A stretch of DNA of 64,000 nt from Promicromonospora iranensis (GTDB lineage Bacteria > Actinomycetota > Actinomycetes > Actinomycetales > Cellulomonadaceae), in contig NZ_JAJQQP010000002.1 of the NCBI RefSeq assembly GCF_028994805.1, forward strand, positions 62,001 through 126,000, given 5' to 3'. How positions within the stretch are numbered: the stretch's first letter is position 1; every line of letters begins with the position of its first letter. Position numbers and translations under genes: made by a program. This document shows, in pieces, positions 44,170-53,623 of the stretch. The notes below the pieces were generated by a model, which was not told the DNA's origin, made no database searches, and saw nothing but the letters and a program-made list of their open reading frames with translations.

Positions 44170-45411
44170 TCAGTCGACGATCGTGCCCTTCGGGACCACC
44201 GTCAGTCCCGACTCCGTGACCGTGAAGCCGCGCGCCCGGTCCTCGTCCGGGTCCACGCCGATGCGAGCCCGTTCGTTGATGATCACGTTCTTGTCGACGA
44301 TCGCCCGGTGCACGTGCGCGTACCGGTGCACCTGGACGTCGTCCATGAGCACGGAGTTGGACACGTTCGACCACGAGTGCAGGTGCACACCGGGGGAGAG
44401 CACCGACCCAGCGGCCTGCGCGCCCGAGATGAGCACGCCCGGCGACACGATCGACTCCGCCGCGTGCCCCATGCGCCCGGGGCCCGCGTGCACGAACTTC
44501 GCCGGGGGCAGCCCCGTGTAGCCCGTGTACAGCGGCCAGTCGTAGTTGTAGAGGTTGAAGATGGGGTGCACGGCGATGAGGTCGGTGTGCGCGTCGTAGT
44601 ACGAGTCGATGGTCCCCACGTCGCGCCAGTAGCCGCGGTCGCGGTCGGTGGAGCCGGGCACGTCGTTGCGGATGAAGTCGTAGACGCCGGCCTCGCCCTG
44701 CGCGACGAACGCGGGGATGATGTCGCCGCCCATGTCGTGCCGGGAGTCGGGGTTGGCCGCGTCCTTGGTGACGGCCTCGACCAGCGCGTCGGCGTCGAAC
44801 ACGTAGTTGCCCATCGAGGCGAGGATCTCGCCGGGGGAGTCGGGCAGGCCGGTGGGGTCGGTCGGCTTCTCCAGGAACTCCCGGATCTTGGTCGGGTCGG
44901 CAGGGTCGACGTCGATGACGCCGAACTGGTCGGCCATCCCGATCGGCTGCCGGATCGCGGCGACCGACGCCCGCGCTCCCGACTCGATGTGCGCGTCCAC
45001 CATCTGGGAGAAGTCCATGCGGTAGACGTGGTCGGCGCCGACCACGACGACGATGTCGGGCCGCTCGTCGTCGATGATGTTGAGGCACTGGTAGATCGCG
45101 TCAGCGCTGCCGAGATACCAGTGCTTGCCCACGCGCTGCTGCGCGGGCACGGGCGCCACGAAGTTGCCCAGCAGGGGCGACATGCGCCACGTCTTGGAGA
45201 TGTGACGGTCCAGGGAGTGGGACTTGTACTGCGTCAGCACGACGACGTGCAGGTACCGCGAGTTGACGATGTTGGACAGGGCGAAGTCCACCAGGCGGTA
45301 GATGCCGCCGAAAGGCACTGCGGGCTTGGCGCGGGCGGCGGTCAGCGGCATCAGCCGCTTTCCCTCGCCGCCGGCGAGGACGATCGCAAGGACGCGGGGG
45401 GCGGAAGCCAT
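44170..45411 (-). CDS. glgC: Glucose-1-phosphate adenylyltransferase
   Basis: 413 residues from ATG 45411. Nucleotidyltransferase motif [27 protein letters not shown], then [14 protein letters not shown] and the sugar-phosphate site [16 protein letters not shown]-like (WRDVGT). A C-terminal left-handed beta-helix follows. It makes ADP-glucose from ATP and glucose-1-phosphate, the committed step for glycogen. Divergent from glgA across 75 bases, so both may share a control region. Confidence 0.95.
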   Translation of the reverse strand: MASAPRVLAIVLAGGEGKRLMPLTAARAKPAVPFGGIYRLVDFALSNIVNSRYLHVVVLTQYKSHSLDRHISKTWRMSPLLGNFVAPVPAQQRVGKHWYLGSADAIYQCLNIIDDERPDIVVVVGADHVYRMDFSQMVDAHIESGARASVAAIRQPIGMADQFGVIDVDPADPTKIREFLEKPTDPTGLPDSPGEILASMGNYVFDADALVEAVTKDAANPDSRHDMGGDIIPAFVAQGEAGVYDFIRNDVPGSTDRDRGYWRDVGTIDSYYDAHTDLIAVHPIFNLYNYDWPLYTGYTGLPPAKFVHAGPGRMGHAAESIVSPGVLISGAQAAGSVLSPGVHLHSWSNVSNSVLMDDVQVHRYAHVHRAIVDKNVIINERARIGVDPDEDRARGFTVTESGLTVVPKGTIVD

Positions 45412-45486
45412 ACGGGTGACATTAAGCCCTTTTGGCCTGGTCCGTCAGGTGGCGCGCGGTGAGTTCACGCACGCTAGGTTGGCAGG

Positions 45487-46809
45487 GTGCCCGACGTCGC
45501 CGCAGCCCCAGGCTTTGCCCCCCGTTCCCTTCCCGCCCCCGGTCCCGCGCCCCGCACCGGAGGGCAGCCCGACGGCGGCCTCCGGGTCGACCTGCTGACC
45601 CGCGAGTTCCCGCCCCATGTCTACGGCGGTGCGGGCGTCCACGTGGCCGAGCTGGCCACGGTCCTTGCGCAGCACGCGGACGTGCGGGTGCGCTGCTTCG
45701 ACGGCCCCCGCGACGCCCCGACCGAAGCGTCGGGAGTCACCGGCTACGTGACCCCGAAGGCGCTCTCGGGCGCGAACGCCGCGCTGGCCACCCTGGGCAC
45801 GGACCTCGTCATGGCCGACGACGTCGCGGGCGCCGACCTGGTCCACTCGCACACCTGGTACGCCAACATGGCGGGCCACCTGGGCGGTCTGCTGCACGGG
45901 GTGCCGCACGTCGTCACCGCGCACTCCCTGGAGCCCCTGCGGCCCTGGAAGGCGGAGCAGCTCGGCGGCGGGTACGCACTCTCGTCGTGGGCCGAGCGCA
46001 CCGCCTACCTGGGCGCGGCCGGCGTGATCGCGGTGTCGGCGGGCATGCGGGCCGACATCCTGCGCGTCTACCCGGAGCTCGACCCGGACCGCGTGCACGT
46101 GGTGCACAACGGCATCGACCTGGCGGGCTGGCGGCGCCCCGCCCCCGACGACGCGGCGGCGCAGGCCGCGGCCGCCACGACCGTGCGCCGGTACGGGATC
46201 GACCCGGACCGGCCGGCCGTCGTGTTCGTCGGCCGGATCACGCGGCAGAAGGGCCTGCCGTACCTGCTGCGGGCCGCCGCCGAGCTGCCGCCGGAGGTGC
46301 AGCTGGTGCTGTGCGCCGGCGTGCCGGACACGCCGGAGATCATGGCCGAGGTGGTGGCCCTCACCGAGCGCCTGCGCGAGTCCCGGACCGGCGTCGTCTG
46401 GATCGAGGAGATGCTCCCGCGGCCCGAACTTGTCGCGGTCCTCGCGGCCTGCACGGTGTTCGTCTGCCCGAGCGTCTACGAGCCCCTCGGCATCGTGAAC
46501 CTGGAGGCCATGGCCGTGGGCCTGCCCGTGGTCGGCACGGCCACGGGCGGCATCCCCGAGGTGGTGGACGACGGCGTGACCGGCGTGCTGGTCCCCATCG
46601 ACCAGGCCGACGACGGGACGGGCACGCCCCTGGACCCCGACCGGTTCGTCGCCGACCTGGCGGCCGCGCTGACCCGCGTCGCGACCGACCCCGAGGGGGC
46701 AGCCGCGATGGGTGCCGCGGGCCGCCGTCGGGCCGAGGAGCACTTCACCTGGGCGGCGATCGGTGACCGCACGATGGAGGTCTACCAGCGGGTGCTCGCC
46801 CAGGGCTGA
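45487..46809 (+). CDS. glgA: Glycogen synthase / alpha-maltose-1-phosphate synthase (GT4, actinobacterial GlgA)
   Basis: 440 residues from GTG 45487. GT-B fold: LLTREFPPHVYGGAGVHVAELA at the N-terminus, HSHTWYANMAG, VVHNGIDL, VFVGRITRQKGLPYLL and the donor-site E-x7-E in SVYEPLGIVNLEAMA. It transfers glucose from ADP-glucose. The mycobacterial relative next to glgC (GlgM) makes maltose-1-phosphate for the GlgE route, which is an equally good reading here. Product feeds alpha-glucan, and through treY/treZ trehalose. Confidence 0.9.
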   Translation: MPDVAAAPGFAPRSLPAPGPAPRTGGQPDGGLRVDLLTREFPPHVYGGAGVHVAELATVLAQHADVRVRCFDGPRDAPTEASGVTGYVTPKALSGANAALATLGTDLVMADDVAGADLVHSHTWYANMAGHLGGLLHGVPHVVTAHSLEPLRPWKAEQLGGGYALSSWAERTAYLGAAGVIAVSAGMRADILRVYPELDPDRVHVVHNGIDLAGWRRPAPDDAAAQAAAATTVRRYGIDPDRPAVVFVGRITRQKGLPYLLRAAAELPPEVQLVLCAGVPDTPEIMAEVVALTERLRESRTGVVWIEEMLPRPELVAVLAACTVFVCPSVYEPLGIVNLEAMAVGLPVVGTATGGIPEVVDDGVTGVLVPIDQADDGTGTPLDPDRFVADLAAALTRVATDPEGAAAMGAAGRRRAEEHFTWAAIGDRTMEVYQRVLAQG

Positions 46810-46867
46810 GAAGTGGAGCGCATCGAGCTCGGTGATCGCGCCCACAACCAACCCACAACCAACAGGG

Positions 46868-47629
46868 TCAGCGCAGCTCGCCGTAGGTCGCCGCGCTCAT
46901 CGCGTGGCGGGCCGTACGGTCCACCTCGCGCAGCGCCGTCGACCGCTGGTCGACCTGGAAGACGTTCACCGCGCCGCCGTCGTCCACCGTGCCGAGCGCG
47001 ACGATCGCCCGCAGGCGGTTGGCCAGGTCCAGCACGCGGGCGCGCCGGCCGTCCAGGTGCGGCACCGGCCACGACGACGTGCTGGCGGACCGGATGCGCT
47101 CGATGGCGTCGGCGGCGTCGTCGCGCCAGCGGGCGACGTCGAGCTGGTCCAGGGCGTCGGTGGCCGTCATCAGGCTCGTGCGGAGCTCGCGCTCGGCGTC
47201 GGCGACCGAGCCGATGGCGCCGAGCACCAGCGTCGTCCACGCGGGCACCTCCAGCACCCGCCACGACACCATGTGCCCGGGCTCGATATGGCTGCCGAAG
47301 GCCTGGACCCGGGGGACCGCAGCCCAGCTCCCCGCGGGCGTCGTGACCACCACGCACTCGCCGGCCTCCGTGGCCTCGAGGTTCGCGGCCGCCGGCACCC
47401 CCGCCGGATCGCCCGGTGCGGGCAGCAGCGCGCACACCTCGCGCGGCCCCGTCGTCCAGGCCGTGAAGAGGGTGTCGAGGTCGGTTCCGTCGGCAAAGCC
47501 GGGCAACCCCTCCACAGTGTGCGGCTCGTCGTCGCCCACCACGGACTTCACAGCGTCCGAGGTGTCGCCTACGCCCTGCAGCCACAGGGCGAGCAGCACG
47601 CTCCGTGGGAGGTCCTGATCGGTGTCCAC
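46868..47629 (-). CDS. Hypothetical actinobacterial protein
   Basis: 253 residues from GTG 47629; the ribosome site is weak, so the start is tentative. It reads VDTDQDLPRSVLLALWLQG, DEPHTVEGLPGFADG and a helical C-terminal half rich in Arg and Ala (DQLDVARWRDDAADAIERI). No membrane segment, signal or catalytic motif is recognised. It converges on glgA with 58 bases between stops. A homologous group occurs across Micrococcales, but I cannot assign a function. Confidence 0.7.
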   Translation of the reverse strand: MDTDQDLPRSVLLALWLQGVGDTSDAVKSVVGDDEPHTVEGLPGFADGTDLDTLFTAWTTGPREVCALLPAPGDPAGVPAAANLEATEAGECVVVTTPAGSWAAVPRVQAFGSHIEPGHMVSWRVLEVPAWTTLVLGAIGSVADAERELRTSLMTATDALDQLDVARWRDDAADAIERIRSASTSSWPVPHLDGRRARVLDLANRLRAIVALGTVDDGGAVNVFQVDQRSTALREVDRTARHAMSAATYGELR

Positions 47630-47678
47630 CGCAGCACTGTAAATGACTCCTCCTCGGGTCTGACCGTGAACTTCGAAT

Positions 47679-48084
47679 GTGCACTTCGCGTACAACCAGT
47701 GCCTGCGGTTACACCTGGATGCCCGTGGCCGACACCACGCGCCTGAAGTGCACGATAGTGGCGCCGGAGACCCTGAGCGGGCCGAAGCAGAGACACCGTG
47801 GTCGCGGTTCGATCTGATCAACGCGTTCGACCGGTGGAAGCGATCAGAGGCTGCGGGGCGACAGTTCCTCGTTGCCAGTGACGGCGTGGCCGCGATCGAT
47901 GTGACGCGACTTGCTTCCTCGACGACCTGCTCGGGCTGCGGTCAGGTCAGAGCCGATCTGACCCTGGCCGACCGCACCTACTACATGCGACCACTGTGGC
48001 CTGGTGCTGGACCGGGACCTGAACGCCGCCGCCGACCTCGCCGCCTGGGCCGAGGACCACACCAGTGGTGATCAAGCCCAGTGA
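47679..48084 (+). pseudogene. Internally deleted tnpB (IS200/IS605-type) remnant
   Basis: Opens with HFAYNQCLRLHLDARGRHH and SRFDLINAFDRWKRSEAAG, the N-terminal region of actinobacterial TnpB. After DGVAAIDV it jumps to SSTTCSGCGQVRADLTLADRTY, the C-terminal zinc ribbon. Shifting frame by one base near 47984 gives CDHCGLVLDRDLNAAADLAA and a TGA at 48084. So both ends remain, the central RuvC core (about 250-300 residues) is missing and one indel breaks the rest. It cannot be a working nuclease. The 120 bases after it resemble the usual TnpB 3' tail. Confidence 0.78.
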
Positions 48085-48204
48085 GGACGACGCAGGAACC
48101 CCAGTTCCAGCCGCTGACGCGACCGGAACTGGAGGGCGCCCGAGAAGGGCGGCGCAGCTGAACACCACAGTTCAGAGGCGTGCTGTCAGGTAGGGTCGTG
48201 ACCC

Positions 48205-48990
48205 ATGAGTACCGTTCTCCACCTTGCGGGCGTCACCGTCCGACGCGGCACCTCGACCATCCTTGATTCCGTGGACTGGCAGGTGAACGAGGGAGAACGG
48301 TGGATCGTGCTCGGCCCCAACGGCGCCGGCAAGACAACTCTCCTCCAGATTGTCGCAGCACGCCTCCACCCGACGTCGGGCACGGCGACCATCCTGGACT
48401 CGACCCTCGGCACGGTCGACGTGTTCGAGCTGCGTCCCCGGATCGGCCTCTCGAGCGCGGCGCTCGCCGAGCGCCTGCCGACGGCGGAGACGGTGCGCGA
48501 CGTCGTGCTGACCGCTGCCTACGGGGTGACCGGCCGCTGGCGCGAGACGTACGACGAGCTCGACGAGCAGCGTGCCAAGGACCTGCTGGCGGCCTTCGAC
48601 GTCGACCACCTCGCCGACCGCACCTACGGCACCCTGTCCGAGGGTGAGCGCAAACGCGTGCAGATCGCCCGCGCCCTCATGACCGACCCGGAGCTGCTGC
48701 TGCTCGACGAGCCCGGTGCCGGTCTCGACCTGGGCGGCCGCGAGGAGCTGGTCGGGGCGCTGTCCGAGCTCGCGAACGACCCCGCCTCACCGGTCCTGGT
48801 GCACGTGACGCACCACGTCGAGGAGATCCCGCCGGGCTTCACGCACCTGCTGCTGATGAAGCAGGCGGGCATCCAGGCCGCCGGCCCGATCGAGGAGGTC
48901 CTCACCGCGGACAATCTCTCGGCGGCGTTCGGGATCCCGCTCATCGTGGCGCACGGCGGCGGGCGCTGGCTCGCTCGCGCGGCCCGCTGA
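48205..48990 (+). CDS. ABC transporter ATP-binding protein (stand-alone)
   Basis: 261 residues from ATG 48205. Walker A VLGPNGAGKTTLLQI, signature GTLSEGERKRVQIARA, Walker B LLLLDEPGAGLD and His switch HVTHHVEEIPPG. The pattern (EIPPGFTHLLLMKQG) matches the YlmA/ModF-like group without a linked permease; none lies beside it. A hairpin with arms GTGTGCGCG/CGCGCACAC (49020-49052) follows the gene and may end its transcript. The 257 bases up to the NfeD gene hold only this hairpin and an AT-richer stretch near 49060-49140, possibly a promoter. Confidence 0.85.
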   Translation: MSTVLHLAGVTVRRGTSTILDSVDWQVNEGERWIVLGPNGAGKTTLLQIVAARLHPTSGTATILDSTLGTVDVFELRPRIGLSSAALAERLPTAETVRDVVLTAAYGVTGRWRETYDELDEQRAKDLLAAFDVDHLADRTYGTLSEGERKRVQIARALMTDPELLLLDEPGAGLDLGGREELVGALSELANDPASPVLVHVTHHVEEIPPGFTHLLLMKQAGIQAAGPIEEVLTADNLSAAFGIPLIVAHGGGRWLARAAR

Positions 48991-49247
48991 CCGCCGTCGG
49001 TCGGCACGCCGTGACCGGTGTGTGCGCGCCGTCGAGGCGGAGACGCGCACACTGCCGAGCATGAAATACACGGCGCATTAAAGAGACCAAGTTGAAACAC
49101 CGATTTTGCTACCGCAGTGTCAGTGGACCTTGGTAAAGTCCGGGCAAAGGTCCGAGGTAGCGGTAGATTCACCGCGAGGACCCGCCGACGGAGAGGTTCC
49201 GTGGGCGACCGGTCGCCAGCCGGAGTGCATGCTCGGAGGGAGCACCC

Positions 49248-49676
49248 ATGGCCTGGTTGTGGTGGGTAGGCGCGGCGCTGATATTCGCGTTGATCGAACT
49301 GCTGTCACTGGATTTCGTCTTCATCATGTTCGCGGGCGGTGCGCTGGCCGCAGGTGCGGCGAACGCAGCCGGTGCCCCGTTGTGGGTGCAGGCGGTCGTC
49401 TTCGTGGTGGCATCCGTGGTGCTGCTGGTGACGCTGCGGCCCACGCTGATCCGCCATCTGCGGAACAACACGCCGAAGGCGCCTACCAACGCCGAGGCCA
49501 ACGTGGGGCGCACGGCGTCGGTGGTCCAGGAGGTCAGCACCGCGTCGGGGCTGGTCAAGCTGAGCGGAGAGGTGTGGAGCGCACGGGCCGTACCCGGCTC
49601 GCCTCTGCTGCCCGCCGGCACTAGCGTTCGTGTGGTCCAGATCGACGGCGCGACCGCCGTCGTCGAACCGGCATAA
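49248..49676 (+). CDS. NfeD-like membrane protein
   Basis: 142 residues from ATG 49248. Two N-terminal membrane helices (about 3-25 and 45-65) precede a small OB-fold domain (VGRTASVVQEVSTASGLVKLSGEVWSAR). NfeD proteins pair with SPFH-domain proteins; the SPFH gene follows 109 bases downstream on the same strand. Role: membrane microdomain organisation or quality control, by family. Confidence 0.88.
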   Translation: MAWLWWVGAALIFALIELLSLDFVFIMFAGGALAAGAANAAGAPLWVQAVVFVVASVVLLVTLRPTLIRHLRNNTPKAPTNAEANVGRTASVVQEVSTASGLVKLSGEVWSARAVPGSPLLPAGTSVRVVQIDGATAVVEPA

Positions 49677-49785
49677 CAGCCTGGCGCCTGGGCGTGACTC
49701 TTGCTAGCAGTCCCGGCGTGAAGCAGTCCCAGTCAGAAGCGTGAAACAGTCCGTGCGGGCCAAGGTGCCCGCGTAAGGAGACGTT

Positions 49786-50937
49786 GTGGAGTCATTCGGG
49801 CAAGTCCTGCTCTATCTGATCATTGCCCTGGTCGTGATCGTCGGCGTCGTCGCGGTGATCCGCGCGGTGCGGATCGTCCCGCAGTCGGTGGCGCTCGTCG
49901 TCGAGCGCCTCGGTCGGTACTCGAAGACGCTCGACCCCGGCCTGCACGTGCTGGTGCCGTTCGTCGACCGGGTCCGGGCCGGCGTGGACCTGCGTGAGCA
50001 GGTCGTGTCGTTCCCTCCGCAGCCGGTGATCACCAGCGACAACCTGGTCGTCGAGATCGACACCGTCATCTACTTCCAGGTCACGGACGCCAAGTCCGCC
50101 GTCTACGAGATCGCCAACTACATCACGGCGATCGAGCAGCTGACCGTCACGACCCTGCGTAACGTCATCGGTTCGATGGACCTGGAGCAGACGCTCACCA
50201 GCCGTGACCAGATCAACGGCCAGCTCCGTGGTGTGCTGGACGAGGCGACCGGGCGCTGGGGCATCCGCGTCAACCGGGTCGAGCTCAAGTCGATCGAGCC
50301 GCCGCCCTCGATCCAGGGCGCGATGGAGCAGCAGATGCGCGCCGAGCGTGACCGGCGTGCCGCGATCCTGACCGCGGAGGGCATCAAGCAGTCCGCGATC
50401 CTCACCGCCGAGGGTGAGAAGCAGTCGGCGATCCTGACGGCCGAGGGTGACGCGCAGTCGCAGATCCTCCGGGCCGAGGGTGAGTCGCGCGCGATCATCC
50501 AGGTCTTCGAGGCCATCCACCGCGGTGACCCGGACCCGAAGCTGCTCGCTTACCAGTACCTGCAGATGCTCCCGCAGATCGCGAAGGGCGACTCGAACAC
50601 GACGTGGGTCATCCCCACGGAGTTCACCGCTGCGCTGGGCAGCATCGCCAAGGGCTTCGGCGGCACGCCGGGCACGCCGGGCATCCCGGACAGCCCGCGC
50701 GACGACGACCCGTCGAGCGGCGGGCCGCGCACCTCGGTGCTCGACAAGCCGCTGCTGCAGGACCCGGGCGAGGCACTCGCCGAGGCGCAGCGCCAGGCCG
50801 AGGCCGCCGTGGCCGACGCGACGAGCGCGGGCACCCGGTCGGGCGAGCCGTTCGACCCGCGGACCGAGCGCGGGCAGCGGCCCGGCGGCGGTTCGACGCC
50901 GCCCCCGGCGGTGCCCCCGGCGCCTCCGGCCGGCTGA
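49786..50937 (+). CDS. SPFH/band 7 (stomatin-like) membrane protein
   Basis: 383 residues from GTG 49786 with AAGGAG. One N-terminal membrane helix, then the band 7 domain (RIVPQSVALVVERLGRYSKTLDPGLHVLVPF, EIDTVIYFQVTDAKSAVYEI, SMDLEQTLTSRDQIN). Four tandem repeats of an A-I-L-T-A-E-G unit (residues about 195-235) form the coiled helix typical of stomatins. The tail of about 90 residues is Pro/Gly-rich and disordered. It forms oligomeric membrane rings or scaffolds with its NfeD partner. Confidence 0.9.
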   Translation: MESFGQVLLYLIIALVVIVGVVAVIRAVRIVPQSVALVVERLGRYSKTLDPGLHVLVPFVDRVRAGVDLREQVVSFPPQPVITSDNLVVEIDTVIYFQVTDAKSAVYEIANYITAIEQLTVTTLRNVIGSMDLEQTLTSRDQINGQLRGVLDEATGRWGIRVNRVELKSIEPPPSIQGAMEQQMRAERDRRAAILTAEGIKQSAILTAEGEKQSAILTAEGDAQSQILRAEGESRAIIQVFEAIHRGDPDPKLLAYQYLQMLPQIAKGDSNTTWVIPTEFTAALGSIAKGFGGTPGTPGIPDSPRDDDPSSGGPRTSVLDKPLLQDPGEALAEAQRQAEAAVADATSAGTRSGEPFDPRTERGQRPGGGSTPPPAVPPAPPAG

Positions 50938-50986
50938 GCTGGTCGCCCGCCGAGGTAGGACCAGGGTGAAGTAGAACTACAGCGAG

Positions 50987-51034
50987 ACAGAACGAGGGCC
51001 GGAGCACTGATCAGTGCTCCGGCCCTCGTTCTGT
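50987..51034. terminator. 48-bp perfect palindrome after the SPFH gene
   Basis: Arms of 24 bases (50987-51010 and 51011-51034), starting ACAGAACGAGGGCC, meet without a loop base at TGATCA. It starts 50 bases past the SPFH stop and ends with TTCTGTTG. Acts plausibly as terminator; no repeat-family relation to the other palindromes. Confidence 0.75.
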
Positions 51035-51103
51035 TGCGCCCTGGTTCTAGCGCGCCCTGGTTCTCCCTCGGGGTGGGGTCTGCTCTCGGAAGAACGAGTT
51101 GCG

Positions 51104-51119
51104 GAGTGAGTGCTCACTC
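51104..51119. promoter_or_regulatory. TetR-type operator before the ABC exporter operon
   Basis: GAGTGAG-TG-CTCACTC is a perfect inverted repeat with a 2-base centre, 15 bases before the TetR start codon. Placement and form are those of autoregulated TetR genes, so the regulator likely controls itself and the two exporter genes behind it. Confidence 0.62.
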
Positions 51120-51134
51120 ATTTACTGTCCGGGG

Positions 51135-51887
51135 ATGGACAACGCACGACGGCGGGCCGCGCCGATGGCGCCGGACGAGCGCAAGGCGGCAATCATCGAC
51201 TCGGTGCTCCCTCTGGTCGGCGAGCGGGGGAACGACGTCACCTCGCGGGAGCTGGCCCAGGCCGCCGGAGTCGCGGAGGGCACGCTGTTCCGGGCGTTCG
51301 GTGACAAGACGGCGCTGGTCGGGGCCGTCGCGGTCGAAGGGCTGCACCGTGCGGCCGGGCCGGAGCAGACGCTGGCCGAGCTCACGGCGATCGACCCGGC
51401 CCTCCCGCTGGAGCGGCGGCTGGCCCTGGTGATCGAGACGGGGCGCGACCGGATGGCAGAGGTCATGCGGTGGATGTCGGTGCTGCGGCACCTGCGGGTC
51501 GCCCTGCCCCCGGTGGACGACGACGCGACGTGTCAGCGCATGAACACGTTCCGCGAAAAGCTCATGGCCCAGCGTGCGAGCCAGCACGAGGCCACCGTCG
51601 AGGGCATCACCGCGGTCCTGGCCCCCGACCTGCACCGCCTGCGGGTTCCCGTCGAGGTCGCGATCTCGCTCGTGGAGTCCGCGATAGCAGGTACGCACTC
51701 CCGGCTCGACAACCTGCTCCCGGCGGTCCCCGCCGACGTGCTGGCCGACGCGCTCGTCAACGGTCTTGCCGGTCCCGGGAAAAAGCGTGGCCCTGACCGT
51801 CCGGACGCAGCAGCCTCGGGTTCTGCGGCACCGAGCGCACCACCCGCTGGTTCTCCAGCCCCCAGCCCCGAAGGGAACCCTCTTTGA
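51135..51887 (+). CDS. TetR-family regulator of the adjacent ABC exporter
   Basis: 250 residues from ATG 51135. The HTH reads DVTSRELAQAAGVAEGTLFRAFGDKTALVGAV. The ligand-binding domain follows to about residue 215, with a Pro/Ala/Ser-rich tail of about 35 residues. Its stop overlaps the exporter ATG by one base (TGATG). A transport substrate probably acts as inducer; identity unknown. Confidence 0.88.
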   Translation: MDNARRRAAPMAPDERKAAIIDSVLPLVGERGNDVTSRELAQAAGVAEGTLFRAFGDKTALVGAVAVEGLHRAAGPEQTLAELTAIDPALPLERRLALVIETGRDRMAEVMRWMSVLRHLRVALPPVDDDATCQRMNTFREKLMAQRASQHEATVEGITAVLAPDLHRLRVPVEVAISLVESAIAGTHSRLDNLLPAVPADVLADALVNGLAGPGKKRGPDRPDAAASGSAAPSAPPAGSPAPSPEGNPL

Positions 51888-53623
51888 TGCTTGTCACTCT
51901 TGCCCGAAAGTACTTGGGCCCGTACCGCTGGGCGGTGGTGGCGGTGCTCGTCCTGCAGCTGGTGCAGACGCTCGCGGCGCTCTACCTGCCCAGCCTGAAC
52001 GCGGACATCATCGACGACGGCGTGGTGGTCGGGGACATCGGCCACATCTGGCGCACCGGCGGCTGGATGCTCGTCGTGTCGCTGGGCCAGGTCGCCGCCT
52101 CCGTGATCGCCGTCTACTTCGGCGCGCAGGTCGCCACGGCCTTCGGCCGGGACATCCGTCGCGACCTGTTCCACACCGTGCAGACGTACTCCGCACGGGA
52201 GATGGCACAGTTCGGCGCGCCGACCCTGATCACACGCGGCACCAACGACGTGCAGCAGGTCCAGATGACCGTGCTCATGACGTTCACCATCATGGTGATG
52301 GCACCGATCATGCTGGTGGGCGGTGTGATCCTCGCGCTGTCCGAGGACGTCTCGATGTCCGGCCTCCTGCTGGTCGTCGTGCCGGTGCTGGCCGCCTCGG
52401 CGGGCATCATCGTGTGGCGCATGGTGCCGCACTTCCGGCGCATGCAGAAGCGCATCGACGCCATCAACAGCGTGCTCCGCGAGCAGATCACCGGCCTGCG
52501 GGTGGTGCGCGCGTTCGTGCGTGAGCACCGCGAGAAGGAACGCTTCGGCGTCGTCAACGAGGAGCTGTTCGACACCTCGCTGCGCGCCGGCCGCCTGATG
52601 GCGCTCGCGTTCCCCGTGGTCATGCTCATCATGAACATGTCGTCGGTGGCCGTGCTGTGGTTCGGCGCGCGCGAGATCGAGGCCGGGGGCATGCAGATCG
52701 GCTCCCTGACGGCGTTCCTCAGCTACCTCATGTACATCCTCATGGCCGTGATGATGTCGACGATGATCTTCATGATGATCCCGCGCGCCGCCGTCGCTGC
52801 GGAGCGGATCGGGGAGGTCCTGGAGACCGAGCCGTCCGTCGTCGACCCGGAGGCTCCGGTGGCCCTGGAGGAGTCCCCGCGCGGTCGCGTCACCTTCGAG
52901 GACGTCGAGTTCGGCTACCCGGGCGCGGAGGCGCCGGTGCTGCACGACCTGACGTTCGCCGCCGAGCCGGGCCAGATCACCGCCATCATCGGCTCGACGG
53001 GGTCCGGCAAGTCGACCCTGCTCAACCTGGTGCCGCGCCTGTTCGACGCGACGGGCGGCACGGTCCGTATCGACGGGACCGACGTGCGGGACGTGACGCA
53101 GCGCGACCTGGGCTCGCTCATGGGGCTCGTTCCGCAGAAGGCGTTCCTGTTCAGCGGGACGGTCGCGGACAACCTCCGGTACGGCAAGCCCGACGCCTCC
53201 GAGGAGGAGATGTGGGCGGCGCTCGAGGTGGCGCAGGCCAAGGACTTCGTCGAGGCGCTTCCCGAAGGGCTGGAGGCGGTGGTCGCGCAGGGTGGTGCCA
53301 CGTTCTCCGGCGGGCAGCGGCAGCGGCTGGCCATCGCGCGGGCGGTGATCCGCAAGCCGCGGGTCTACCTGTTCGACGACAGCTTCTCCGCGCTCGACTA
53401 CGCCACCGACGCGCGGCTGCGAGCGGCCCTGCGGCCACAGACCCGCGACGCGACGGTGATCGTCGTCGCGCAGCGGGTGGCGACCATCCGCGACGCCGAG
53501 CAGATCCTGGTGCTCGACCACGGCCGCATCGTCGGCCGCGGCACGCACGCGGAGCTCTTGGCTGACAACCCGACGTACCAGGAGATCGTGACGTCCCAGA
53601 TGAGCCTGGAGGAGGCAGCGTGA
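51887..53623 (+). CDS. ABC exporter half-transporter with degenerate nucleotide site
   Basis: 578 residues from ATG 51887, sharing a base with the TetR stop; the TTG one codon earlier is less likely. Six membrane helices, then the ATPase: Walker A IIGSTGSGKSTLL, signature TFSGGQRQRLAIARA and Walker B VYLFDDSFSALD. The catalytic Glu after Walker B is Asp here, as in the weak-site subunit of heterodimeric exporters. The gene overlaps the next one by GTGA, which encodes its partner. Multidrug or lipid export is likely. Confidence 0.92.
   Translation: MLVTLARKYLGPYRWAVVAVLVLQLVQTLAALYLPSLNADIIDDGVVVGDIGHIWRTGGWMLVVSLGQVAASVIAVYFGAQVATAFGRDIRRDLFHTVQTYSAREMAQFGAPTLITRGTNDVQQVQMTVLMTFTIMVMAPIMLVGGVILALSEDVSMSGLLLVVVPVLAASAGIIVWRMVPHFRRMQKRIDAINSVLREQITGLRVVRAFVREHREKERFGVVNEELFDTSLRAGRLMALAFPVVMLIMNMSSVAVLWFGAREIEAGGMQIGSLTAFLSYLMYILMAVMMSTMIFMMIPRAAVAAERIGEVLETEPSVVDPEAPVALEESPRGRVTFEDVEFGYPGAEAPVLHDLTFAAEPGQITAIIGSTGSGKSTLLNLVPRLFDATGGTVRIDGTDVRDVTQRDLGSLMGLVPQKAFLFSGTVADNLRYGKPDASEEEMWAALEVAQAKDFVEALPEGLEAVVAQGGATFSGGQRQRLAIARAVIRKPRVYLFDDSFSALDYATDARLRAALRPQTRDATVIVVAQRVATIRDAEQILVLDHGRIVGRGTHAELLADNPTYQEIVTSQMSLEEAA

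Noticed and set aside
43391-45088. Single 565-codon minus-strand ORF spanning serB and part of glgC
   Set aside because: Only the last 207 codons make a protein (SerB); the rest is out of frame with glgC and Arg-rich.
47640-48204. Intact IS element
   Set aside because: No tnpA, no terminal hairpins that I can define, and tnpB is internally deleted and frameshifted.
49060-49160. Defined promoter before the NfeD gene
   Set aside because: AT-richer and contains TTGAAA near 49090, but no convincing -10 at proper spacing.
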